From assembly GCA_023053575.1 (NCBI GenBank), contig JAKZAP010000014.1, forward strand, positions 7,874,001-7,938,000: a stretch of 64,000 nucleotides of DNA, given 5' to 3'. The position numbers and the translations under genes are program-made. The stretch's first letter is position 1. The number at the start of each line of letters is the position of its first letter. The DNA is from Branchinecta lynchi. Lineage: Eukaryota > Arthropoda > Branchiopoda > Anostraca > Branchinectidae. Shown piece by piece: positions 57,201 through 64,000 of this stretch. The notes beneath the pieces are model-generated. The model ran no database searches. It was not told where the DNA came from and saw only the letters and a list, made by a program, of their open reading frames with translations.

Positions 57201-60200
57201 TATGGCACTTGGCCGAAGGGCAAGTGCCATAAAAAGTGACGCCCCTGATCATATTAACGTAGCTCTAGAAATAACTGGCGGTATCACTAGATAGACCACA
57301 AAGATTTCTTGGACTAAGAATGATCTTAGGATGCACTGCCAGGTGATATTATATCACTGAGGTTTCTTGATGAGTTTCCAAACTGCAATAGTTATCAACG
57401 TACCGCTTTCGTCGTACAGTCCAGATCCAAAGGCGGAGATGATGTAGTCAGCTCTCAGCTTGATGGTTTGTTCCTCGTCTTCAAACCAGTTTCCGTCGTC
57501 AAGCTGCTCCGTTCGGCAGAATTCCATGGACGCGACTCGGCCATTCTTGACGTTGACTTCACGTGGCGACATGAAAGGCAAGAATTCGCACTTTTCTTCC
57601 CTCGCAAGCTCCATCTAGGTTAAAGAAGCAGGGTTTCATTTGGTCATTCGATGTAGGCAGCGTTTTCTGTCATTTGGCCTCGAGTCATCTCTCTGCCAAA
57701 TTGGCTTTTTATGAAATATTTAGTTGCTTATAAACATAACTTGAAGTTGTATTTCCGGTCTGATCCTGCCAACTTGAGTTCCTTCTTTCACTAATATGAT
57801 TGCTGAGGCATATCCAGGTTCTGCGTCCGAACAGGGACCCATAAATTTCCTGTAATGACTCGCCATTCGCTTTTGGCTGCCTTCATTCTATTATGCATAG
57901 CCACACAAAAATAAAAGCAAAAGAGTAAGTCGGGCAAAAACATTATCGAAAAATGGAAGATTTTGGTATGTTTAAGGGAAAATGGAACGACTATACCGTT
58001 TCATTCTTTTGTCTCTTTATCGCAAATTCATATCCAGTTTATCACTAAATACCTTACAGATGAAAAAGAACGCCGGTCTTGTCAATAACATATATAATCG
58101 CTAATTAGAAAATAATTAAGACATTAAAATCATAAGTTACTTAGGCATTAAAACTGAAATAATTTTTAATTTATTTAATAATAAATCAAAACATATCTTT
58201 CGTGGGCAGAGCTCAAAGACGATGTTTTTTTAGTCATAAACAAAAATAAAATAAGTTGTCAACAGATAATGCTAAAGGTCATTATACTGCTTTACGAAGC
58301 TCGGCACAAAGCTTCTACTGTAACGCATAGTGTTACAGTAGATTGGGGTCAGTTGGGAACCTTCCCAGCCACTTCTCCGGGGGACGAGAGGGAAGAGAAG
58401 AACGGTACATGGGGTGCTGGAGAAGGGGGGGGGGGGCAAAGTTGCGGCGTAGTTTGTCGCGGCGGAAAGAAAGGGATTCAGTTTTAAATTCTTAGAGGTA
58501 AAAATAGTATGGTAGGTTGAAACCTCCATAGATAATTTGCAGCGATCTCTTCTGAACTCGCTCTATTTTATCAGTTTCACCTTGGGTGAAACGACGCCAA
58601 AGTGCCAAACCGGACAAGCATATTCGACTAAGGGTCGAATCAAAGAGCACAACAGTAGCTTTAGCTTCTCCTTAGGAACTCGAAACTTTTTCAGTATTTT
58701 TAGCATTTGAATTGCGCTGTTATTTAACTTTTTCAGTGTTTATCTTCGGTGGGGCTGTTCCAAGGATCAACAGTTCTGTTACCAAATCTTCACTTAAAAA
58801 CGTCCTTGTAGAATCTTGATTTTGCAGGCTTGCACGCGTGCCTCCGATGGTGACGATTAATGCTGAATCTTATAAATAAAAAAAGTTGCGGCGTAGTTTG
58901 TCGCGGCGGGAAGAAAGGGATTCAATTTTAAATTCTTAGAGGTAAAAATAGTATGGTAGGTTGAAACCTCCATAGATAATTTGCAGCGATCTCTTCTGAA
59001 CTCGCTCTATTTTACCGGTTTCACCTTGGGTAAGAGCAAAGTGCCAAACCGGACAAGCATATTCGACTAAGGGTCGAATGAAAGAGCAAAACATTAGCTG
59101 TATCTTGTCCTTAGGAACCCGAAACTTTTTCAATGTTTTTAGCATTTGCACTGCGCTGTTAGCTTTCTTTACAATTGTCTTTGTATTTTCGTGCCATGAA
59201 AGGTCAGAAGAGATCCCTACACCTAGTAGCATTGTTTTAACATTGATGAGCCCAGGGTCGATAGGAGGTTCGAAAGACGGCCGAGTTTTCCTAAGAAGAG
59301 AAAAGGTCGTAATCGAGCACTTATCTTTATTCACGACAATACTCATTTCAGTCGCCTCAGCTGAGGTAACCTGGTCGATGAAACCGGCAGCGTTGCTTTT
59401 CAAATCCTCAGATACGACTTCTGCTAGGGACAAATCGTCAACGTATTTCCATCTGTCCTCTAGCCCAGCAGCAATTTCATTTATCATGAGGAGGAAGCAC
59501 AGCGTACTGATCACAGTTCCTTGTGGAACTCCACAAAAAAACTGGTAAAGAAGTAGAAAAATGGCCTTCATGTTTTACAGTTTGCTCTCTGTTTGTCAAG
59601 AAGCTCATGATGATTTTGACGATAAAGTTGGGTATATTTTTTTCAGCTATTTTTTCTAAAAGAATTTTATGGTCAACAAGGTCAAATGCTTTTTTAAAAT
59701 CAGTTGCAATTAATATTATCCATTTGCCAGGTTCATCTAGATGTTTTAGAATAAAATCAATCAGATTAACTAGGTAATGGACTGTCGAACACTTAGGAAT
59801 GTTACTAAACTGCTTTCGATCAATTACTTTTAAAAGAAATTCTTTAAGCCATGTGGCAACAAAACTTTCGTAAATTCTGCTGGAAAATGTTGTAACTGTG
59901 ATCGGCCGTACACCAGAGAAATCATTAGGTGCTCCTTTCTTTGGAATGGGGGTGATAAAACCTTTCTTCAATTTCTTTGGGAAATAACCTGTTCGTGTTA
60001 TGTTATTGTACATTATCTGAACTGGGAAAGCTAATTCTTATGCGAATGCTTGAACGAAAAAATTGGAAGATCAAAAGGAGCAACAGAAGTTCTTGACAAA
60101 GAAATATCAGGCATTAAGTTATCATTTGAAGGAGCAGTCAAATTTTGTGGAGGGTCGTCAGATGTAAGAGGTGGATAAGACATCATTCGCAGTTTTCTCT

Positions 60201-63200
60201 AGTGACTCATACATAGTTAAAGTTTAACTGAAAAGGGCAGAGAAGGGACAGTCTTGTTACCGCTCACTTATTTACTTAGAGAGGCTTGAAGACCCGATGA
60301 AAATGCGTTACTTTGTTGCTCCACTATTCACAAATAACCAATTTTCAAATAGTGGAATTTCCCTGTCAGATTTGTGGTACTACTTGTGTCGGATGCTTGA
60401 CGAAAAGGATTTATGAATATTTTTTTGTTCAGGCACTAAGCAGTATTCGCCAAGCTTATCACCGCCCACTAAAAAGCCGCATCTGTGTGCCGATTCAAAT
60501 ATTCCGCGGCATAGTAGAATTTACGCTCTGGGGACAGCCGTAGATACTCTGAACGTCACTACGAGCGCAGATAGTGGAAAATAAAAAAATCTCTTAGCAG
60601 AATCCAAATTACTCGGCGTATTCAACTAAATGAAACAAAAATAAGTTTGCTTTTCAGTTAACTTTAAATAACGCAAACCAGCGATGACTGCATCATACTA
60701 CCTGTAGCAGACTTTCACAGCAAAGTCGAGTAAAATATGTCAACTAAATCTTCTATAGGCCCACGCAGGGTCATGTCTGGAACTTGGATCAAAAGGCCCT
60801 AATTCTGCAGACAGACGGTCAGGGTTGGACAGTCGCAGTCTGGATTTCCTGTAATGATTGTCCGCACAATCATCAGTCCCGTACGGGAAAGTTGAGATTT
60901 TTACTTGATGATTAAAGTGCAGAAATCCGGCCGGGAAACCTGATGTTCTATTTGCGCCTGTAAGTTTCAGGGGATGTGTGGAAAATCTTACCAAAATAGG
61001 CCAATTTTATTAGGCACGTTCTTAATCCGAGTAAAGCCTGCATCTCTTAATTCCTCGCAGTCCGTTATGTTTATAGTCACGATCTCTACTGGTGTTGGGG
61101 CGGTATTCGGTTTCGATTTGAAGTTTAACTGAAAAGCCAACTTATTTGTGTATCATTTAACTGAACACACTGAATTATTTTGATTCTACGAAGGGATTTT
61201 TGTTTCCACTATCTGCTCTAGTAGTGACGTTCAGAATATCTACGGCCGTCCCCACAACGCAAATTCTACTATGACGCGGAAAATCTGAATCTCAACACAA
61301 ACGCGGCTTTCCAGTGGTCAGTGATGAGCTTGGTGAAGACTGCTTAGTGCCTGACTACAAAATGTTCATAAATTTTTCTCGTCAAGCATACAACATAGTT
61401 ACAAGCGGATAGAGGTACAACACATCCGACAGGGAAGTCCACTATTGGAAAATCGGCTATTCATGAATAGTGGAGCAACGAATTAACGCATTTTCATCGG
61501 GTCTTAAAGGCTATTTAAGTTTATAAGTGATGCCCTTTTTCTCAGCCCTTTTCAGTTGAAATTTAACGGCCCAGTTCGATGTCGAGACGTTAATATCTAA
61601 AATGAGATTTGGACATTTTCATTTATCTTCGAATTATTGTATAATTTGGTATAATTAATTACTATATTTCCGTCCTTGTTTATTTACTTTTAGCATTACT
61701 GAAGTTTTTAACAAAAGATGATGCAGAGAGCTATTTGACTACAATTATTTTCGTTACTAAGTTTTAGCGAAACGACATGTATACGAGATCGAAAACGGTC
61801 CCGAAATAACGACACCGATAATCGACATATCAGAAAATCAAAACTGCCCAACTCACATCTCTAGAACATTTGCGAAGGAGGGGGGGGGGGGACTTACCTC
61901 TTCAGGGACGGCGCGTATGTTGGTGAATCCCTTACGGAAGACGACGAAAACTCTTTTCGCGCCGCATCTCAGAGCCGAAGTGGCGCAATCGAAGGCTGTG
62001 TCGCCAGCACCGAGAACGATGACGTTGCCGTGCAATTGGGGAAGTTGCTTCTTGCAGCCACACAGTCCTAAAAGAACGAGAGTTGTTTTGTATTGAATCG
62101 TAAGGAATTAGCTCGGCCAGAGTTGCACTGTGTTTCTTTTAGTACTGTTTCTTCTCCCTCGTAATATATTAGAGACAAAACAATTCTCCTTCTGGATCCA
62201 ACACAGTTTGGAAATCATCCTGAAACATCAACCAGCCATTATATGGTAAATCTTTAAGATTTTGTTTTAGAAATGTTGGTGAACATTGAAAGTGAATAAA
62301 TTTAATCGCGATTGACTTTAAAAAAGGTATTGACCTGATAAACCATAATAATAATATAATACCATTATAAACTTTGGAATGAATTTAATGTTAATCCCAA
62401 TATTGTAAAAATTATTGTACGGTTTTTGAATAAACAACGTATGCGAGACATCACAGACCACCCACATGACAACGTAAGGTTATAAAAGTTCAACCTGCCA
62501 ATTAAAGGACGAAGTCGCAAAAATTATTGTTGCTAGAAAATGGAGAAGAAATTCTAGCATTTTTTTGGTAAAACCAACCAAATTTCTTTCAAAATGTCGC
62601 CAATCGACATCAGGTGTTTGACTTAATTTTGTATCTTTTTATCAGTCTTTTTTACATGCTGTGTATTATGTAGGCCTATGTATGTAAATAGTATCTCAGT
62701 TGGCCTAATTTGCCGTATTTTTAGCTGGTACGAAATAGCTCAGGGACAAAATGTCCTCTAGTCGCCAAAAGTCGCGACGCTCTTTGTAGCAAACGGTTTC
62801 AAGCTCACTCACTGATCATCTGACATCTGTCTTGATCTACACTTGAACCCCTAATATAAGAACATGTCCAAGAATGTGTTCTAACGAGTCCCGCTTGCAT
62901 GTTCTTCATGCAGTGACTTGGTAGCTCAAACTTTTTATTGTCAGCAACGTTTTATTTGCTGCTTCTCATCTACGAATTTGATCTGTACTTTGACCGCTAG
63001 GTTTGACCACCAAGTTAAAAAAAAATATTTCAATCTCTTCCATGGGTTTTTGTGCGAACAGACGGACGGATAAGCTTTGTGAACTCATGAGTATTCCGTC
63101 GCTTACGTTTCGGGATCCCAAAAAAGAAGAATGAATGGGAGGAAAGCACAACTGAACTAGTTATCATCATTGTCAGGAAAAGACGGATAGGTTTGCTTGA

Positions 63201-63395
63201 CTGTGCGGACGCCCGGACATCTGGGAATACGGAAGCGTGGTTTTTACCTGCTTTGCTTCCAGCTGATACTTTGGGTAGAAAATCTTTAGATGTGAAGAAA
63301 CCCATGTCTTCGGTCAAGTTCTTGAAGATTGGGTCCCGTTTCCCGTCTGGCATGCCGATTCCAACGAAAACGGCTTTGTACTCCGACTTCAGTCC
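39193..63395 (-). CDS. DPYD: Dihydropyrimidine dehydrogenase [NADP+], C-terminal ~760 residues, 13 exons
   Basis: Cytosolic flavo-iron-sulfur enzyme that reduces uracil and thymine with NADPH, first step of pyrimidine catabolism; active as a homodimer. The 13 exons in the window sum to 2283 bp (761 codons with stop) against 1025 residues in human, so about a quarter lies beyond the right edge. Domain order visible: NADPH-binding part ([10 protein letters not shown]), return to the FAD domain (GGDIAG, ESVNDGK), the FMN/pyrimidine barrel ([42 protein letters not shown]) with the catalytic Cys in [13 protein letters not shown] (about residue 401 of this part), and a C-terminal two-cluster ferredoxin domain ([18 protein letters not shown]). 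All junctions are GT-AG and phase consistent. The N-terminal FeS and start are not in the window. No broken frame or missing catalytic residue was seen, so the gene looks functional. Confidence 0.97.
39616..39981 (+). mobile_element. GATACC-family MITE in the last DPYD intron
   Basis: Same order of palindromes as at 10955; right end GCAAAAACGCAACT intact, left end ATTGGCGTTTTTGC mutated. No matching duplication seen. Confidence 0.7.
39982..41370. other. Last DPYD intron, unassigned
   Basis: No exon or transposon end recognised. 40350-40400 has short repeats of cacgtatc. Confidence 0.4.
41371..41484 (+). mobile_element. 5'-truncated 3' tail of the 19.4-kb LINE family
   Basis: Shares taattatgatgtacc, aagttcggcaatccagtgct and aataaagtatcagtatcag with 24180-24273, then an A tract of about 17. 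Only ~100 bp of the element is present. Confidence 0.85.
41910..42067 (-). CDS. DPYD: DPYD exon, two 4Fe-4S cluster motifs
   Basis: Acceptor cttcttcag, donor AG|gtaaaa; phase 0 in, 2 out. [20 protein letters not shown] and [16 protein letters not shown] give two CxxCxxCxxxC sets (second with CP), the C-terminal ferredoxin domain that passes electrons to FMN. Confidence 0.97.
42510..42734 (-). CDS. DPYD: DPYD exon, linker to ferredoxin domain
   Basis: 75 codons, phase 0; acceptor tactgcag, donor GAG|gtaaga. Starts [20 protein letters not shown] and ends with [18 protein letters not shown] and HVVALIDE. The middle is the least conserved part of the gene. Confidence 0.93.
42735..43332. other. 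DPYD intron, unassigned
   Basis: Only a G tract (42891-42909) stands out. Confidence 0.4.
43333..43509 (-). CDS. DPYD: DPYD exon, linker after barrel
   Basis: 59 codons, phase 0; acceptor tattccag, donor AAG|gtgaga. Reads [20 protein letters not shown] and [16 protein letters not shown], matching [13 protein letters not shown] and WDGQSPATVSHQKGKP of human. Confidence 0.95.
43510..44967. other. DPYD intron with one MITE-like inverted repeat
   Basis: 44439-44624 has ends TGAGATAACGCACAATCTGT and TTATGTTATCTCA with ~30-bp imperfect arms. Remainder unassigned. Confidence 0.45.
44968..45230 (-). CDS. DPYD: DPYD exon, substrate loop and end of barrel
   Basis: Acceptor attcctag, donor CAG|gtatct; phase 1 in, 0 out. 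Reads [40 protein letters not shown] and [20 protein letters not shown]. The ATNT motif contacts the pyrimidine in the known structure. Confidence 0.97.
45830..46125 (-). pseudogene. CR1-like LINE C-terminal remnant
   Basis: Minus strand reads [20 protein letters not shown] then, after frame breaks, [17 protein letters not shown], the family's LPTLxYRRLRGDMIE and VVxxWNSLPxxVV blocks. A second copy of the last ~130 bp is at 58745-58875. Confidence 0.7.
46446..46566 (-). CDS. DPYD: DPYD exon, FMN barrel
   Basis: Acceptor gtttttag, donor G|gtgagt; phase 0 in, 1 out. Reads [18 protein letters not shown] then [19 protein letters not shown]; the Lys of AKLTPN is an FMN-site residue of the family. 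Confidence 0.96.
46720..47310. repeat. ~181-bp tandem repeat, about three units
   Basis: ggaatcagagccgtggtact occurs at 46919 and 47101; tcaaggtctccaa at 46859 and 47040; a diverged third unit ends near 47310. Lies between two DPYD exons. Confidence 0.85.
47820..47972 (-). CDS. DPYD: DPYD exon with catalytic cysteine
   Basis: 51 codons, phase 0; acceptor tgtttcag, donor CAG|gttagt. Reads [20 protein letters not shown] and [20 protein letters not shown]. The Cys of LSCPHG corresponds to human Cys671, the general acid in pyrimidine reduction. Confidence 0.97.
47973..49174. other. DPYD intron, unassigned
   Basis: No exon or clear transposon end. 48380-48740 has paired stretches (atatatacatgtaaacact twice; gtggttt...cgtatct). 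Confidence 0.4.
49175..49339 (-). CDS. DPYD: DPYD exon, FMN barrel
   Basis: 55 codons, phase 0 both ends; acceptor tgtttag, donor CAC|gtgagt. Reads [35 protein letters not shown] and [13 protein letters not shown]. Human has PMYGPGQSS where this has HNFGPGQGA. Confidence 0.95.
49943..50158 (-). CDS. DPYD: DPYD exon, start of FMN/pyrimidine barrel
   Basis: 72 codons, phase 0 both ends; acceptor attttcag, donor AAG|gtaaga. Reads [39 protein letters not shown] and [13 protein letters not shown], matching the human barrel start. Confidence 0.96.
50262..50530 (-). repeat. tRNA-derived SINE (minus strand)
   Basis: The head at 50530-50455 has an A-box-like GTGGCCGAATTGTGAGC and a canonical B box GGTTCGAGTCT at tRNA spacing, followed by a unique body. 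The 3' end is uncertain. Located in a DPYD intron. Confidence 0.6.
51011..51195 (-). CDS. DPYD: DPYD exon, FAD domain return
   Basis: Acceptor gttttag, donor CAG|gtaagc; phase 1 in, 0 out. Encodes [28 protein letters not shown] and [18 protein letters not shown]. Human has AGGDV where this has CGGDI. Confidence 0.96.
51196..52499. other. DPYD intron, mostly unassigned
   Basis: CAGGGTCGTCACTAG at 51464 looks like one hAT terminus without a partner. Otherwise AT-rich and unassigned. Confidence 0.4.
52500..53038 (+). repeat. Degenerate ~85-bp tandem repeat, left part
   Basis: Units share ccgacaaatgtttacagaat, ttgatttcttacg and aaaagaacccgatgtgccga. The array resumes at 54447 after an inserted element. 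Confidence 0.7.
53039..54446 (+). mobile_element. HINE-like family 2 element with ~137-bp tandem core, apparently complete
   Basis: 5' end CAAGACCAAAGGTTTCGATG then GGATCCCAAAA. Core units at ~53445, 53571, 53706, 53844, 53980 and 54117 share ggccggattccgg and tcagcatgtcttcctacccc. 3' part has gtagagctacaaagcccatc, a GACGG microsatellite (54373-54393) and the terminal hairpin TTTTGGGATCCCAAAA. Inserted inside the array described at 52500. Confidence 0.8.
54447..54728 (+). repeat. Degenerate ~85-bp tandem repeat, right part
   Basis: Continues agaacccgatgttccgacg, agaatttatttcttctgtg and similar units, ending in G and C tracts. Confidence 0.65.
54730..57230 (+). mobile_element. HINE/pearl-like element with eight ~281-bp core units
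   Basis: 5' end AACAAGAGCTACGAGCTCAT. Core units begin with atcggctcggttatgtcaa at about 54774, 55051, 55332, 55612, 55893, 56175, 56457 and 56739, so spacing is 277-282 bp. The 3' part has a (GACAGACC)n microsatellite (57124-57185) and the hairpin GGCACTTG...CAAGTGCC. No transposase or helicase; short frames across it are shadows of the repeat. Confidence 0.85.
57404..57614 (-). CDS. DPYD: DPYD exon, NADPH/FAD domain
   Basis: Acceptor acctag, donor G|gtacgt; phase 0 in, 1 out. Begins [19 protein letters not shown] and includes [16 protein letters not shown]. The usable donor ends the exon after this; readthrough of the frame to 57354 is intronic. Confidence 0.95.
57615..58437. other. DPYD intron, unassigned
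   Basis: AT-rich. No exon or transposon end recognised. Confidence 0.4.
58440..60190 (-). pseudogene. CR1-like LINE (RT part) with duplicated 3' end
   Basis: RT blocks on the minus strand: [33 protein letters not shown], then [19 protein letters not shown] after a frame break near 59520-59550, [13 protein letters not shown] and [13 protein letters not shown], ending [20 protein letters not shown]. Further upstream, [20 protein letters not shown] fits the linker. The 3' ~220 bp occur twice (58887-59095 and 58438-58660), separated by a piece of the 45.8-kb remnant type. Same clade as the 19.4-kb element but clearly diverged. Confidence 0.85.
60221..60663 (+). mobile_element. MITE with AGTTTAACTGAAAAG ends, copy 2, TTAA duplication
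   Basis: Ends AGTTTAACTGAAAAG and CTTTTCAGTTAACT; flanked by TTAA at 60217-60220 and 60664-60667. TTAA duplications are typical of piggyBac and Kolobok elements. Confidence 0.88.
61122..61562 (-). mobile_element. MITE with AGTTTAACTGAAAAG ends, copy 3, inverted
   Basis: Reverse complement of copy 2; ends AGTTTAACTGAAAAG and CTTTTCAGTTGAAAT; TTAA at 61563-61566, mutated to TTGA on the left. Confidence 0.85.
61898..62067 (-). CDS. DPYD: DPYD exon, NADPH-binding Rossmann motif
   Basis: Acceptor cttttag, donor GAG|gtaagt; phase 1 in, 0 out. Encodes [20 protein letters not shown] and [14 protein letters not shown]. The GxGxxA-type loop is the NADPH site. Confidence 0.97.
62068..63247. other. DPYD intron with a HINE-like family 2 tail
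   Basis: 62960-63123 has the family tail (tctacgaatttgatctgtac, GACGGACGGA, gtcgcttacgtttcgggatc). 62068-62959 is unassigned. Confidence 0.5.
63248..63395 (-). CDS. DPYD: DPYD exon (first in window), NADPH domain
   Basis: Acceptor ttttag, donor G|gtaaaa; phase 0 in, phase 1 out. Encodes [20 protein letters not shown] and [18 protein letters not shown], matching the human segment around GYKAAFIGIG and YTSKDFLP. Confidence 0.95.
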
Positions 63396-64000
63396 CTAAA
63401 ATGATGGATAGTCCTTCTGGTTATCAATACATTATTTATCAACTAGCAGAAATTTAAGGGTTTGGGGCAGAAAGCTTATGACCTTGTTGTATGAAATCAA
63501 GAATTTTAATAAAATTGTGGTAGAAAAGTAAACTAGCTAAAGACAATAGTAAGAACTTCGAAATGAGAGCCTATCTTACGGGATTTTGGGATTAAACTGT
63601 GTATTAGTTTGTGTATTATTTCAATTAAATCGTGTACTAAAGTGGAGCTGGTGTAGTAAAATAAGTTATCCAATACAACAGAAAAGAAGTTTAAAATGAG
63701 AGCCGGAACTTTTGGGGCTTGACGCACGTTGTTTTTTTACAATAGCCTACCATGGTATGACTCTTTATTAAAATGAACTGGGCAGTGAATAAATTCCTTC
63801 AGGAAATAAACAGAACAAATAGGAACTTTAAAGTGAGAGCCTGAACTTTGGAGGTTTTGGGAAGAATAATCAATGAACTTCTGACAGTAAAAAAAAAATA
63901 ATCTGTGAGGACTTTAGTGACCATTCAAACGAGGGCTCTGGAATCCCCTGTCGGTCGAGGCTGTCCATGCGACGTCTTTTGCGTGACTGCAGTTCTTACC
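63396..64000 (-). other. DPYD intron up to the window edge
   Basis: 63540-63900 carries three degenerate ~135-bp units with aaatgagagccggaactttt. The last bases read, on the minus strand, G|GTAAGAAC, a splice donor consistent with an upstream DPYD exon ending at position 64000. Confidence 0.5.

Overview
This is genomic DNA from an animal, most likely a marine invertebrate; the species cannot be named from the sequence. Evidence for a metazoan: three spliced genes with GT-AG introns whose encoded proteins align with NUP155, ZC3HC1 (NIPA) and dihydropyrimidine dehydrogenase (DPYD), CR1-type LINEs with microsatellite tails, and many short DNA transposons. Elements built from tandem core repeats, a GACA-type microsatellite and a terminal hairpin resemble the pearl/HINE elements best known from bivalves, which hints at a lophotrochozoan but does not prove it.

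Layout. 1458-10864 (+): the last four exons of NUP155, a scaffold nucleoporin of the inner ring of the nuclear pore. 16350-38751 (+): ZC3HC1, a nuclear-basket protein with two C3HC/Rsm1-type zinc domains, in four exons; the last exon is less certain. 39193-63395 (-): the last thirteen exons of DPYD, the first and rate-limiting enzyme of uracil/thymine breakdown; the gene continues beyond the right edge, where an upstream exon's splice donor lies at the last bases of the window. In all three genes every junction keeps the reading phase. ZC3HC1 and DPYD converge; their stop codons are 441 bp apart and their candidate poly(A) signals cross.

Everything else is dominated by mobile DNA. It includes a near full-length CR1-like LINE (19.36-24.27 kb) with a PHD finger and four CCCH fingers in ORF1 and endonuclease/reverse transcriptase in ORF2. 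There are remnants of at least three further LINEs (11.8-12.7, 29.5-32.25 and 58.4-60.2 kb), four hAT-like elements recognised from terminal inverted repeats (two with 8-bp target duplications that match fully or at 7 of 8 bases, one with an exact one), MITE families with 3-bp or TTAA target duplications, two large elements carrying a ~281-bp satellite, and a second element family with a ~137-bp core. Nested insertions let several empty sites be read directly. Candidate hammerhead-ribozyme cores recur in another repeat.

The three host genes have no evident functional link to each other. The window reads as ordinary gene neighbours with introns inflated by transposons.
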